Assembly (NCBI RefSeq): GCF_012958305.1
Contig: NZ_JABBYO010000009.1
Span: forward strand, 231,605-295,604
Origin: Tautonia rosea
GTDB taxonomy: Bacteria; Planctomycetota; Planctomycetia; Isosphaerales; Isosphaeraceae
Direction: 5' to 3'
Length of the DNA: 64,000 nucleotides
Shown: piece after piece, positions 37,688 through 46,701 of the stretch
How positions within the stretch are numbered: position 1 is the stretch's first letter
How the letters are laid out: every line of letters begins with the position of its first letter
Notes under the pieces: generated by a model
What the model was told of the DNA's origin: nothing
The model's database searches: none
What the model saw: the letters and a program-made list of their open reading frames with translations, nothing else
Position numbers and translations under genes: made by a program

Positions 37688-38947
37688 ATGCTCACCCCCC
37701 AGATCGAGCTTACCCCGCGCCGGCCTGCCGTCTGTCACGATGCAACCGTGACGCTCGACCTCTTGGTGCGGATCACGCCCCCGAAACCGGAAGGATCGCC
37801 CAGGCGTCCCCCGCTCAACCTCGGGCTGGTGATCGACCGCTCCGGCTCGATGGGAGAGGCTCGCAAGATCGACTACGCTCGTCAGGCGGCCCATCTGCTG
37901 GTCGAACAGCTCTTGCCTGAAGACCGCGTCAGCATCACCATCTTCGACCATGAAGTCGTGACCATCGCCCCAAACGCCCCGGCGACTCGCAAGCCGGCCC
38001 TCCTCCAGGCAATCGCCGAGATCGTCCCCCGCGGCTCGACGGCGCTGCACGGCGGATGGGCCGAGGGGGTGGCACAGGTCGAATCGAATCGGATCAAGGA
38101 GGGCCTGAATCGGGTCCTGCTCCTCTCCGATGGACTGGCGAACCAGGGCCTGACCGACCCGAACACGATCGCCCTGGAGGCCAAACGCGCCAGCCTGCGA
38201 GGCGTGAGCACCACAACGCTCGGACTCGGGAATGACTACAACGAGGACCTGCTCGAGGCGATGGCCCGATTCGGTGACGGCAATTATTTTTATGTCGAAT
38301 CACCGGTGCAGCTCTCCGCGATGTTCCAGACGGAGCTGCAAGGCCTGATGGCCACCCTCGGCCGAGGAGTCCGTCTCGCCGTCGAGCCGGCCGAGGGGGT
38401 GGTGCTGTCCGACGTGCTCAACGACCTGGAACGCCTGCCCGAGGGCGAACTGGCCTTGCCGAACCTCATCGCCGGCATTCCGATCCTTGTCTTCCTCCGG
38501 CTCTCCGTCCCCCCCCGATCCGAGGCGGGGCCGCTTTGCTCGCTCCGGCTCTCCTGGGAGTCTCCCGAAGGAGAGACCCGGCGCGAGTCTCAGACGCACT
38601 ACGCCGCCCCCGAGGTCATGCCGATCGAATGGTGGAGCGCGATGCCCGAAGACGCCTCGGTCGTCGAGCAGGAAGTGCTCCTCATGTCCGCCCGAGCCCA
38701 GAAAGAGGCCGCGGCCGCGGCAGATCGGGGCGATTACGGCTTCACGAGATATGCCCTACTGCGCACCGAGCAGTTGATCGCGAGCTCGCCGGTCACCCCG
38801 CTCACCCAGGAGGAGATGGCGAATCTCAAAGGCACGATCGAAGCACTCGAGGCCCGCGATTACGCTCGGATGACGAAACGCGCCAAGCACCGATCCTATC
38901 AGCGGAGCCAGAGCCGCCCCGATCCTCCCGAGCCACCAACCTCCTGA
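37688..38947 (+). CDS. von Willebrand factor A domain protein
   Basis: A 419-residue protein with a VWA domain from about residue 40 to 220. The metal-ion-dependent adhesion site is intact: DRSGSMG (DxSxS), the Thr in RGSTALHGGW and the Asp in LLSDGLANQG. After it comes a beta-rich region and a helical, charged C-terminus (ARAQKEAAAAADRGDY, RAKHRSYQRSQS). No signal peptide is seen, so it may act in the cytoplasm, where VWA proteins often pair with AAA ATPases; none is adjacent. GGATGGAGGATCGCC precedes the ATG. Confidence 0.85.
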   Translation: MLTPQIELTPRRPAVCHDATVTLDLLVRITPPKPEGSPRRPPLNLGLVIDRSGSMGEARKIDYARQAAHLLVEQLLPEDRVSITIFDHEVVTIAPNAPATRKPALLQAIAEIVPRGSTALHGGWAEGVAQVESNRIKEGLNRVLLLSDGLANQGLTDPNTIALEAKRASLRGVSTTTLGLGNDYNEDLLEAMARFGDGNYFYVESPVQLSAMFQTELQGLMATLGRGVRLAVEPAEGVVLSDVLNDLERLPEGELALPNLIAGIPILVFLRLSVPPRSEAGPLCSLRLSWESPEGETRRESQTHYAAPEVMPIEWWSAMPEDASVVEQEVLLMSARAQKEAAAAADRGDYGFTRYALLRTEQLIASSPVTPLTQEEMANLKGTIEALEARDYARMTKRAKHRSYQRSQSRPDPPEPPTS

Positions 38948-38966
38948 ATGAACCGGGCGCTCGACC

Positions 38967-39575
38967 TCAATCGAGCCGGAGGGGAATGATCACGTCCTCA
39001 CCCGCATCGTAGAGCCCGCACCAGCCATCGGCGACAGCGTGAACAATCACCACGCATCGCCGATCGGCCGGCAAGGCAAGCGGTTCGTGTCCCTCCCACG
39101 GCAACGGCCCTTCGGGAGTCACGGCCCTCCAGCAATGCCGATGACCCGCGAAGGCTCGACGCTGGGAAAAGCCGGCAAAGTCGGCCGCAAGCTGTTCCGC
39201 AGTCGGCGGCCACTCGTCGAACATCCAGAGGTCGAACACTTCTTCCGGATTCCCGCGCGGTTCGACGTGCTGGACGAGCACCTCGCCCTCGATCCAACGC
39301 GGTGTCAAGGTCGCCATGTACGCCAGGACCTCGGGACCATAGCGGGTCCTCATCTCCTCGCCAGGGTCGACACACAGCCCATAATCGTGATTGCCCCAGA
39401 CCCCGGGCACCCTCGCCTCCCGGAGCAATGTCACGGTCTCCGAAAGCCGATGCCCCATCTCGACAACGTCGCCCAGCATGACCAAGCGGTCGGCTCCGGC
39501 CTCGCGGAGCCGGTCGAGGGCCTGCCGCAAGCGATCCACATCCTCGTGAATGTCCGCAATTAGTCCCAGCTTCAT
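38967..39575 (-). CDS. Metallophosphoesterase (calcineurin-like)
   Basis: A 202-residue protein with all the dimetal motifs of the calcineurin superfamily: ADIHED (D-x-H), MLGDVVEMG (GD), WGNHDYG (GNHD), LVQHVEP and AGHRHCW (GHxH). The compact size and layout resemble YfcE/MJ0936-like phosphodiesterases. Substrate unknown. It is 19 bases convergent with the VWA gene and 39 bases downstream of the helicase gene on the same strand, so it could be cotranscribed with the helicase. Confidence 0.88.
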   Translation of the reverse strand: MKLGLIADIHEDVDRLRQALDRLREAGADRLVMLGDVVEMGHRLSETVTLLREARVPGVWGNHDYGLCVDPGEEMRTRYGPEVLAYMATLTPRWIEGEVLVQHVEPRGNPEEVFDLWMFDEWPPTAEQLAADFAGFSQRRAFAGHRHCWRAVTPEGPLPWEGHEPLALPADRRCVVIVHAVADGWCGLYDAGEDVIIPLRLD

Positions 39576-39614
39576 GAGCTGCCCCCATCCTGGCTCGTTC
39601 CGAACGCTCCGACC

Positions 39615-41642
39615 CTACATCCGGGGGCCTTCAGTCCAGGCCAGGTCGTTCTCACTCTCGATGTCGGCCACCTCGTAAAGATCGGGATCAACCTCGGTGA
39701 TGAAGCGGCTCGGCGTGGTGATGATGCTCCCCTGCCCCGGCCTCGAAACCATCAGCGGGTAAACCAGCCAGAGCTCGTCCATCGCCCGGGTCACGGCGAC
39801 ATAGAAGACCCGGCGCTCCTCGTCCTCGCCCCCCGACTCGGCCAGGCTCCGGTCGCCGGGGAAGCCGTGTTCGACCAGCCGGGGGACGATCACCCGGGAC
39901 CACTCCAGCCCCTTCGCCTGGTGGATCGTGCTGAGCACCAGTTGCTCGCTCGGGTCGTCGTGGTCCTCTCCCAGTGAGTCCATCCCGTAGACGTCCCCTG
40001 CAAGCAACATATCGGCGATGAACTTATCCAGATGATCGTACCGCGCCGCCAGCACCGAGAGCTGCTCGACGTCGGCCAGCCGCTGGTCGTGATTCTCGTA
40101 CCGCGCCTTCGCCACCGCCGGATAGCCCCCCTGGAGCACCGCGAGGATCGCCGCCGACGGGTTCGCCTCGGGCTCGGCCTTGCGGATCGCCCGCAGGTCG
40201 GCCACGAACGCCGCGAATTCCCCTCGCGTCTTGGTCGGCACCAGGGCCATCGCCTCGGGAGTCTCCAGCGCCGCCAGAGGATTCTCCGACGCCATCAAGC
40301 GAGCCCGAATCGCCGCCGACTTCGCCGGACCGATCCCCGGTAAGAGCGGCAGCAACCTTGCCCAGGCCGGCTCATCCTTCGGGTTCGCCTGGACGCGCAG
40401 GTAAGCTAGCACGTCCTTGATGTGTGCCTGCTCGAAGAACCGGACCCCACTCCGCACCGTGTAAGGAATCCCTCGCTGAGACAGTTCCCCCTGGACCAGG
40501 ATCGAGTCGTGATGGTTCCGGTACAGGATCGCGATCCGAGACAGCTCGATCCCCTGCTCCCGCCATTCGAGGACCTGCTGACAGATCAGCTCGGCCTCCT
40601 CGTAGGCATCGGCCGTACCCACGACCAGCGGTTTCGGCCCTCCCGGCCGATGCGACACGAGGGTCTTCGGAAAGCCCGAGCGGTTCTGTGCGATCGAGGC
40701 ATTGGTGAAGGCGACGATCTCGGGCGTCGATCGGTAATTCGTCTCCAGGCGGAAGACGCGGGCCTCGGGGTTGCGATCGGCGAACTTGAGGATGTTGTCG
40801 TAGTGAGCGCCCCGAAACTTGTAGATTGACTGCGCATCGTCTCCGACGGCCGTCAGGTTCCCGGCCCCGGCCCGGGCGATCGCCTCGACCAACTCGACCT
40901 GCACGAGGTTCGTATCCTGCATCTCATCAACCAGCAGGTGACGGAAGGTTCGACCCAGGGCAGCCCGCTGCTCCTCGTGATCGTTCAGCAAGCTCGCCCA
41001 GAGCCCGAGCAAATCGTCATAATCCATGCAATTGGTCGCCCGCTTCCGGCTCGCGTAGGCCTGAGCGGCGGCCTCGACCTGCTCGGTGAGCTGGAACCAG
41101 TCGGGAAATCGCTCGGCCACCAGATCGGCCAGTGGGCGTCGGGTATTGAAGGCGAAGCTGATGAGGTGCTGCACCGATGCCGGTTTCGGCGCGTATCGGC
41201 CCGAGCCGACCAGCCCGGCATCCTCCATCGCCAGCTTGATCAGATCGCGCTGATCCTCTCCGTCGAGAATCGTGAAGTTCGGATCGTAACCGACCACCCG
41301 CGCCGCTTTTCTGAGAATGCGGTTGCCGATGTGATGAAACGTCCCCGCCCAGACCTTCACCGCTTTCGGACCAATCAAGCCTTCCAGCCGAGCCACCATC
41401 TCCCGGGCCGCCCGACGCGTAAACGTCACGAGCAGAATCGACTCCGCAGGAACCCCCCGGGCGATTAAATACGCCACTCGATACGTAATCACACGCGTCT
41501 TGCCCGATCCCGGCCCTGCCAGAATCAGGTTATAACCGTCTGGAGCCGTGGCCGCGGCCCGCTGCTGATCGTTCAGTTCCCGTTCGAGGCTCGCCCGGAG
41601 ACGATCACTTCCCGGCTTTTGTAAGCGGATTTTTCGGGTCAT
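39615..41642 (-). CDS. UvrD/PcrA-type superfamily 1 DNA helicase
   Basis: A 675-residue ATP-dependent 3'-5' helicase. Ordered motifs are clear: Q-like LNDQQRAAA, Walker A LAGPGSGKTR, VTFTRRAAREM (Ia), DEMQDTN (II, DExQD), GDDAQSIYKFRGA (III), ETNYRSTPEIV (IV), TIHQAKGLEWSRV (V) and VAVTRAMDELW (VI). An HhH-like LLPGIGPAKSAAI segment lies in the 2B region. It is shorter than E. coli UvrD (about 720) and closest in shape to PcrA/Rep-like bacterial repair helicases. ATG 41642 has GAGG 8 bases upstream and precedes the first motif; the longer frame to 41879 has no family sequence. Confidence 0.92.
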   Translation of the reverse strand: MTRKIRLQKPGSDRLRASLERELNDQQRAAATAPDGYNLILAGPGSGKTRVITYRVAYLIARGVPAESILLVTFTRRAAREMVARLEGLIGPKAVKVWAGTFHHIGNRILRKAARVVGYDPNFTILDGEDQRDLIKLAMEDAGLVGSGRYAPKPASVQHLISFAFNTRRPLADLVAERFPDWFQLTEQVEAAAQAYASRKRATNCMDYDDLLGLWASLLNDHEEQRAALGRTFRHLLVDEMQDTNLVQVELVEAIARAGAGNLTAVGDDAQSIYKFRGAHYDNILKFADRNPEARVFRLETNYRSTPEIVAFTNASIAQNRSGFPKTLVSHRPGGPKPLVVGTADAYEEAELICQQVLEWREQGIELSRIAILYRNHHDSILVQGELSQRGIPYTVRSGVRFFEQAHIKDVLAYLRVQANPKDEPAWARLLPLLPGIGPAKSAAIRARLMASENPLAALETPEAMALVPTKTRGEFAAFVADLRAIRKAEPEANPSAAILAVLQGGYPAVAKARYENHDQRLADVEQLSVLAARYDHLDKFIADMLLAGDVYGMDSLGEDHDDPSEQLVLSTIHQAKGLEWSRVIVPRLVEHGFPGDRSLAESGGEDEERRVFYVAVTRAMDELWLVYPLMVSRPGQGSIITTPSRFITEVDPDLYEVADIESENDLAWTEGPRM

Positions 41643-41937
41643 GAAAATACCTCGATCGGTACCGACTCCGTTGGCGCTCCGGTGCCCCACGGCCCGGGAT
41701 CGCTTCAAGCGGTCTCCTGAAGCGTGTTTCGTCGTCACGATCTCTGATTGTAGAAACTCGGCGCGGAAATTGGGACAGTCACGCCGAACGATCGTTACGC
41801 CTTCGCGTCCCTTGAGTCCGCCATCCTGCATCAGGACCCAAACCGACTTACAATGAGTCGCCAGTCGCACCCTGCCCAAGGCCGATCACCTTTCCCTCGA
41901 TCGGTCGTTGCCCCCGCTTCAGGAGATCATCGCGCTC

Positions 41938-42705
41938 ATGACTCGCTGGAACCTGGCCGACCTGAATTACAACGAGATCAAGGACTCGCCCCCGTTTGAG
42001 GTCGCCGTCTTGCCGCTCGGCGCGACCGAACCGCACAACCTGCACCTGCCCTACGGCACCGATACGTTTCAGGTTGAGGTCATCGGCCGCCTCGCCTGCC
42101 AGCGGGCTGCCGATCGAGGGGCGCGGGTCGTCCTGCTCCCCGCCCTGCCCTACGGCACCGAAACCAACCAGATGCGCTTCCCGATGGCTATGAACCTCAA
42201 CCCGTCAACCCTGGCCCGAGTTGTGGGTGATCTGGTCGACTCCCTGGCGACGCATGGCGTGCACAAGTGCGTCTTGCTCAACGGCCACGGCGGCAACGAC
42301 TTGAAGTGGTATTTGCGCGAATCGTTCGGAAAATCGCCGGTTCACCTGTTTCTTTGCAACTGGTATCAGGTCGCCGCCGATCATTACGGCCAGATCTTCG
42401 AAGATGCCGGCGATCACGCCGGAGAACTGGAAACCAGCATGGGCCTGGCCCACTTTCCCGACCTCGTCCACATGGACCAGGCCGACGACGGCGCGACGGC
42501 CGCGACCCGCTTCGAGGCCATCAACCGAGGGTGGGTCGGCATCACCCGCCCCTGGCACCTGCTCACCACCAACTCCGGCGCCGGCAATCCTCACCCTGCC
42601 ACCGCCGAGAAAGGCAAGGCCATCACCGAGATCGTCGTCGATCGCCTCGCCGGATTCCTCTCCGAGCTTTCGGCAACGCCACTCTCCGAGCAATTTCCCT
42701 ACTGA
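41938..42705 (+). CDS. Creatininase-family amidohydrolase
   Basis: A 255-residue metal-dependent hydrolase. Binding residues typical of the family are visible in LGATEPHNLHLPYGTDTF (Glu, His, Asp), LNGHGGND (His) and HAGELETS (Glu). Family members open creatinine or act as formamide hydrolases in riboflavin/F420 and mycofactocin pathways; the reaction here is not determined by sequence. ATG 41938 is preferred to an in-frame TTG at 41908; AGGAG lies 12 bases upstream, rather far. It stands divergently from the helicase gene. Confidence 0.85.
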   Translation: MTRWNLADLNYNEIKDSPPFEVAVLPLGATEPHNLHLPYGTDTFQVEVIGRLACQRAADRGARVVLLPALPYGTETNQMRFPMAMNLNPSTLARVVGDLVDSLATHGVHKCVLLNGHGGNDLKWYLRESFGKSPVHLFLCNWYQVAADHYGQIFEDAGDHAGELETSMGLAHFPDLVHMDQADDGATAATRFEAINRGWVGITRPWHLLTTNSGAGNPHPATAEKGKAITEIVVDRLAGFLSELSATPLSEQFPY

Positions 42706-43015
42706 TGGATGTTCTCAGCCGCCGTCTCCGAACCCAGCACCGGCCTCATCCAATGGTTCCCCGGAACGCCCATCAGGGTTGAAGGAACCGCCCGTGCCAG
42801 CGGTTGAGATCACCACGTCCACGACGGGGCATACGCATGGATGTTTGCGCGGCGAGCGATCCCGCCTGGCCATCGCTCCCGCGTGTTTGAATCATGAGAG
42901 ATGAACACAGTTTAGGATCCTCTCGAATCTTGATCATCAGGTCGCGGAGCGATTACACTAAGGATGTGTCCGTTTGGAATCCACGCGAATCCACGCCTCG
43001 ACGAGCCTCGCCCTG
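42706..43015. other. Intergenic region before the SCO-type gene
   Basis: About 310 bases without a supportable gene. The part from 42880 to 42975 is less GC-rich (for example agatgaacacagtttagg and gattacactaagg) and probably holds the promoter of the SCO-type gene, though I cannot assign hexamers. Confidence 0.4.
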
Positions 43016-43939
43016 ATGATGCCCCGTCTCCTCTTCCCCAGCCGAGCGTCGAGTCTGCTGATCCTCAACTCCCTGTTCTTGGCCGTTGGCTGTGGGACAA
43101 GCGCTCCTGAAGTCGCTCCCCGCACAAAAACGTTTGAGCTTGATGGAGTGGTCCGAGCCGTCGATACCGAGAAGGGCGTCGTGAGCATCGCCCATGAAGA
43201 CATTCCCGACCTGATGCCGCCGATGCTCATGGACTTCCGCCTGGAAGACCTGACCCTCCTGGAGGATGTGATCGTTGACGACGAGGTGAGCGGCCTGCTC
43301 GAAGTCGATTACGACGACCAGAGCCAGATCACCCGGCTCGAACTCGTCGATCTGGTCGTCACCCGTCCCGCCCCCCCCCGGCCTCCCGGAGCCGACCCCA
43401 TCGCCACGCCGTCGCCCCCCCCCACGCTCGAACCCGGTGAGGCTGTGCCCGACCTTGTGATGACCTCGCAAAATGGAGAAGTCTTACGGCTCTCGGAATT
43501 ACAGGGACATGTGGTCGTATTGACGTTTATTTTTACACGATGCCCTCAACCGGAATACTGCCCGTTGATGGATCGCAAGTTTGGCGAGCTGGCAAAACGA
43601 ATCGCCCGATCCCCCGATCGCGCCGACCAGGTTCGGTTGCTTTCCGTCAGCTTCGACCCGGAATACGATACGCCCGAAGTCCTGGCCGAACACGCCCAGC
43701 GGGTCGGTGCTCAACCCCCTCTCTGGACTTTCGCCGTGGCTGATCACGAGGCGCTTCGCGAGGTGGCCGCGCCTCTTGGGCTGACGTACGCCCCGATGAC
43801 CGACCAGATCGTGCATAGCCTCAGCACCTCGGTCATCGCTCCCGACGGCACCCTGGCCCGCCTCGAACTCGGCAACACCTGGACTCCCGAGGAGCTGTAC
43901 GGCCAGGTCCGACAACTGCTTGACACCACCGGCCCGTGA
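43016..43939 (+). CDS. Copper lipoprotein: CusF-like domain fused to SCO1/SenC domain
   Basis: A 307-residue exported lipoprotein; LLILNSLFLAVGC ends in a lipobox (LAVG-C). Residues about 40-115 are CusF-like (VVSIAHEDIPDLMPPMLMDF, with His and Met ligands for copper). After a proline-rich linker, a thioredoxin-fold SCO domain follows with copper-binding TRCPQPEYCP, a C-x5-C form, and the conserved distal His in IVHSLSTSVIAPDG. SCO proteins deliver copper to cytochrome oxidase CuA or act as thiol reductases. The start is ATG 43016 (a second ATG follows at 43019); the frame upstream starts with TTG. No oxidase genes are adjacent. Confidence 0.88.
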   Translation: MMPRLLFPSRASSLLILNSLFLAVGCGTSAPEVAPRTKTFELDGVVRAVDTEKGVVSIAHEDIPDLMPPMLMDFRLEDLTLLEDVIVDDEVSGLLEVDYDDQSQITRLELVDLVVTRPAPPRPPGADPIATPSPPPTLEPGEAVPDLVMTSQNGEVLRLSELQGHVVVLTFIFTRCPQPEYCPLMDRKFGELAKRIARSPDRADQVRLLSVSFDPEYDTPEVLAEHAQRVGAQPPLWTFAVADHEALREVAAPLGLTYAPMTDQIVHSLSTSVIAPDGTLARLELGNTWTPEELYGQVRQLLDTTGP

Positions 43940-44460
43940 GCATGGCGGGCATCCATCGTCGCCTTCCCAACCGATCAACGCCACTGAGCACCCGTTCTAC
44001 CCCGACCGGGTACGAAACAGACATGCGTCAATCGCTCGAACACTCGCCTTTTCTTGCCTGAGTATTCGTGAATCGCCATCGTGCGGCCTCTCGTGATTTT
44101 GGGATGCGAATGGGAACATGACGAAGTACCCTTGACGAACAAACGAACAGAATGCGCTGAGGGTCGCTGATTCCATTACCCAACACATATAAAGCGTTCG
44201 ACGAACCCGAGAATCGAAGACGCCGACCTGTGAGCATGCTCGACGGGGTCGCAAACCCGCAAATCTTAAATCGTTTTGGATAACGTCTTGCAAAACAAGC
44301 ACGAGTCGATATACTCCTCCCAGAAGCGCATGGCGATGGCCGCCAAAAACGCTCTGCTCTCACACTTTCGACGTAGTCCGATTTCATCACGAGTCCTGAG
44401 AAAATCATCTCTCAGGACTTCAGGTATCACCAACAACTTGTTCGAAGTGTGATCTGATGT
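43940..44460. other. Intergenic region of lower GC before the ArsR-type regulator
   Basis: More than 500 bases with lower GC than the neighbourhood and no gene I accept. Minus-strand frames of 100-190 codons cover it (for example 44266-44850) but have no family features, and one runs antisense through the regulator gene. The regulator's promoter and operator begin at 44461. Confidence 0.5.
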
Positions 44461-44488
44461 TGTTTCTTGACGAACCGGTGATATAATC
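44461..44488 (+). promoter_or_regulatory. Sigma70-type promoter of the ArsR-type gene
   Basis: -35 TTGTTT (44461-44466), 16-base spacer, -10 TATAAT (44483-44488, perfect consensus). Transcription would start near 44495, leaving about 105 bases of leader before ATG 44599. Confidence 0.65.
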
Positions 44489-44494
44489 GTCAAT
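44468..44494. promoter_or_regulatory. Operator-like inverted repeat TTGACGA-N13-TCGTCAA over the -10 box
   Basis: A perfect 7-bp inverted repeat (44468-44474 and 44488-44494) overlaps the end of the -10 box and the likely start site. A second palindrome GTACGTAC (44496-44503) follows directly. The ArsR-type regulator encoded 100 bases downstream is the obvious candidate ligand, binding here to repress itself. Confidence 0.65.
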
Positions 44495-44598
44495 GTACGT
44501 ACCTCGTTCGTGAGAAACGCCTCTCCTTTCACTATCACTCGGCTCTGCATGCGTTTTCCGGCAACGGCAGAGTCCACCCCTCCTGGAGGATCCTCACC

Positions 44599-44949
44599 AT
44601 GGCCGCGACAAAGACGGCGACCCGGTCCGCATCCCGGTCCGCAACGGCTTCGAAGAAGAGCCAGAAGGAAGCCGATCTGCGGGCGCAGCAGGCCCGCCGC
44701 GCATCGGTGCTGCTCAAGCACGTTAGCGATCCGACCCGACTTCAGGTCATTCTGATCCTTTCCGAAGGTGAGCGCCACGTCGGTGCACTCTGCGAGCAGC
44801 TCAGCCAGAGTCAGCCCGCCGTCAGCCACCACCTCGCCCTGCTTCGCCACGGCGGCATCATTGCTCCGCGTCGCCAGGGAAAGAACAACTTCTATAGCCT
44901 CACCGAGACCGGCGAATCCCTCGCCGCTGTCGTCAAAGGGCTGATCTGA
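44599..44949 (+). CDS. ArsR-family winged-helix repressor
   Basis: A 116-residue regulator with a Ser/Ala/Lys/Arg-rich, probably disordered 30-residue N-terminus and an ArsR-type winged helix: LLKHVSDPTRLQVILIL, HVGALCEQLSQSQPAVSHHLALLRHGGII (recognition helix QPAVSHHLALL) and the wing RRQGKNNFYSL. The classical metal motif ELCVCDL is reduced to a single Cys in GALCEQL, so metal sensing by alpha-3 cysteines is unlikely; the signal is unknown. GGAGGATCCTCACC precedes ATG. It appears to be transcribed alone from the promoter with the inverted repeat upstream. Confidence 0.88.
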   Translation: MAATKTATRSASRSATASKKSQKEADLRAQQARRASVLLKHVSDPTRLQVILILSEGERHVGALCEQLSQSQPAVSHHLALLRHGGIIAPRRQGKNNFYSLTETGESLAAVVKGLI

Positions 44950-45183
44950 TCTGATTCCGATCTCGTCCGGCCGGAGGTCCTCGCGGCCTCCGAGCCGGAC
45001 ACCCTGTTCGAGTCGACCCCGCCCCCTCCTCGCTTCTCTGCTGACCTGTCTCGGCCGATCTCATCTCGACCCACGATCTGCTCGATCGAGGCGACGTTCC
45101 TTCCTTCGCCTCACAATTCGGAAAATCCGTCGTTTCTCGGGCCATTGCTCAAGACGCAAACCAGACCGATATGAGAGAATGGT

Positions 45184-46557
45184 GTGGGTTTCCTCCGGTC
45201 GTCCGTTGATCCGAGGCGCTGCACCGTGACGCAACGAGGTCTTGATCGCTTCTGGCACGCAATCGGCTCGGCCCCTCCTCTTCGACTCCTGGTCTGGCAT
45301 CGGAGCCGGCACGGACCGATCGAGCATTGTCTGCCCCGCCCGTTTGCCCTCATTGGCCGCACGTCCCCGGCCGATCTGATCCTCGATCATCCCCAGATCA
45401 GTCGCAGACATGCCTTTGTGCAAGTCATCGGCAGTCGAGCGTATTGTCTCGACCTGGGCAGCCGCTCCGCGCTTGCATGGAATGGCCGATCGCGCCGTTC
45501 GGGATGGATCGAACCGGGACAGTTCGTCGAGATCGGCCCCTACCGCATCGGCTTGCCCGCGCTCGCCCCCACCTTCGCGACTCACAACCCGTCCGACACG
45601 TCGAGCCCGGCTCTTGCAACCGATCTGCGCGTCCTGCTCGAACCGAATGGTCAGGGCAGGCCAGCACAACGCGATTACGAGATCAATCGCCTCTTTACCC
45701 TCGTCGGGCGCGCCCCCGAGTGCGACCTCAGGCTGAGCGATTTGAGCGTCTCTCGCTATCACTGTCTCCTGATCCGCCTCGGACACGAACTTTGGGTCGT
45801 TGATCTCCTGGGCCGCGGGGGGGTGGAAGTCGACGATCGTCCCGTCCCCTGGACGCGGCTGGATGATGCATCCTTGCTCCGCATCGGCCGCGATCGCTTC
45901 ACCGTTCGCCTCGTCTCTTCAAACTCACGACCGATCCCCGAGGCGAGTTGCCTGCCGTTCACTCCTCCTCGATCCAACGGATCGTCCCCTCCGTCGCATC
46001 CCCCTGAGCCTCTGGCCGAGCTTCCCGCTCTGATCGAGCGGCCTGCGCTGCCCGTACCGACAAACGTCTCGCTTCCCGTCTCCGTCGAACGCCCCGAGCA
46101 CGCCGAGCTGACCCGCCTGGCCGAGTCGATGATTGCTCCCTTGATCGACCAGTTCAACGCGATGCAGCAGCATCTGTTCGATCAATATCATCAGTCCATG
46201 ATGGAAATGATGGCCGTCTTCGCCAGGCTTCATCACGAACAGCAAGGGCTCGTCGATCGCGAGATGCGGAAGATCCGGCGTCTGACCCGCGAGGTACGCG
46301 CCTTGCGTCGGGAACTTGACCAGCAACGCAAGGCCGCGGCCACGGCTACCCCTGCTCAACTCGGGATCAAGCAGACCGTCGATTCCAAACCGATCGACCC
46401 CGGACGACCTGCCGAGGCACCGGGACCTTCCGAAGACTATCGGGAGGCTCAGGCCCGCATCATCGCCCGGATGACCGCGTTGCAGCAAGAGCGGCAGGGA
46501 CGCTGGCAACGCCTGCTCGGTCGGCTGGGAGCAGGCAGCGTGGAGCAGGATCGCTAA
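45184..46557 (+). CDS. Protein with two FHA domains and a C-terminal coiled coil
   Basis: A 457-residue cytoplasmic signalling or scaffold protein. FHA domain 1 (about residues 50-100: FALIGRTSPADLILDHPQISRRHAFV) and FHA domain 2 (about 165-225: FTLVGRAPECDLRLSDLSVSRYHCLL) both keep the G-R, S-R-x-H phosphothreonine-binding pattern. A proline-rich stretch leads to a helical region (about 320-400, MIAPLIDQFNAMQQHLFDQYHQ and EVRALRRELDQQRKAA) that should form a coiled coil. It would recognise Thr-phosphorylated partners, and planctomycetes have many Ser/Thr kinases, but none is adjacent. Start is uncertain: GTG 45184 or GTG 45226, both before domain 1. Confidence 0.85.
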   Translation: MGFLRSSVDPRRCTVTQRGLDRFWHAIGSAPPLRLLVWHRSRHGPIEHCLPRPFALIGRTSPADLILDHPQISRRHAFVQVIGSRAYCLDLGSRSALAWNGRSRRSGWIEPGQFVEIGPYRIGLPALAPTFATHNPSDTSSPALATDLRVLLEPNGQGRPAQRDYEINRLFTLVGRAPECDLRLSDLSVSRYHCLLIRLGHELWVVDLLGRGGVEVDDRPVPWTRLDDASLLRIGRDRFTVRLVSSNSRPIPEASCLPFTPPRSNGSSPPSHPPEPLAELPALIERPALPVPTNVSLPVSVERPEHAELTRLAESMIAPLIDQFNAMQQHLFDQYHQSMMEMMAVFARLHHEQQGLVDREMRKIRRLTREVRALRRELDQQRKAAATATPAQLGIKQTVDSKPIDPGRPAEAPGPSEDYREAQARIIARMTALQQERQGRWQRLLGRLGAGSVEQDR

Positions 46558-46621
46558 GTCAATCTTGATCGCACACTGCCCCGTCGAGCAATTTTCGCCT
46601 CACCCCGAGGAACGAACAACA

Positions 46622-46664
46622 CCCCGAACCGGAGCGATCGGCGATTGCCGAGTCCAGTTCGGGG
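46622..46664. terminator. Bidirectional hairpin between convergent genes
   Basis: CCCCGAACCGGA (46622-46633) pairs with TCCAGTTCGGGG (46653-46664) with one mismatch in 12 and a 19-base loop. It lies between the FHA gene (plus) and the cytochrome-WD40 gene (minus), the usual place for a shared terminator. Neither side has a clear T-run. Confidence 0.55.
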
Positions 46665-46701
46665 CGTTTCGAGGGTGTGAGGCAGATCAAGACCAAGGTG
46701 G

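Noticed and set aside
44468..44488. TTGACG as the -35 box of the ArsR-type promoter
   Set aside because: Only 9 bases separate it from TATAAT; it is better explained as the operator half-site, with TTGTTT as -35.
44266..44850. 194-codon minus-strand gene beside the ArsR-type regulator
   Set aside because: Runs antisense through the regulator, has no family features, and crosses the clear promoter/operator.
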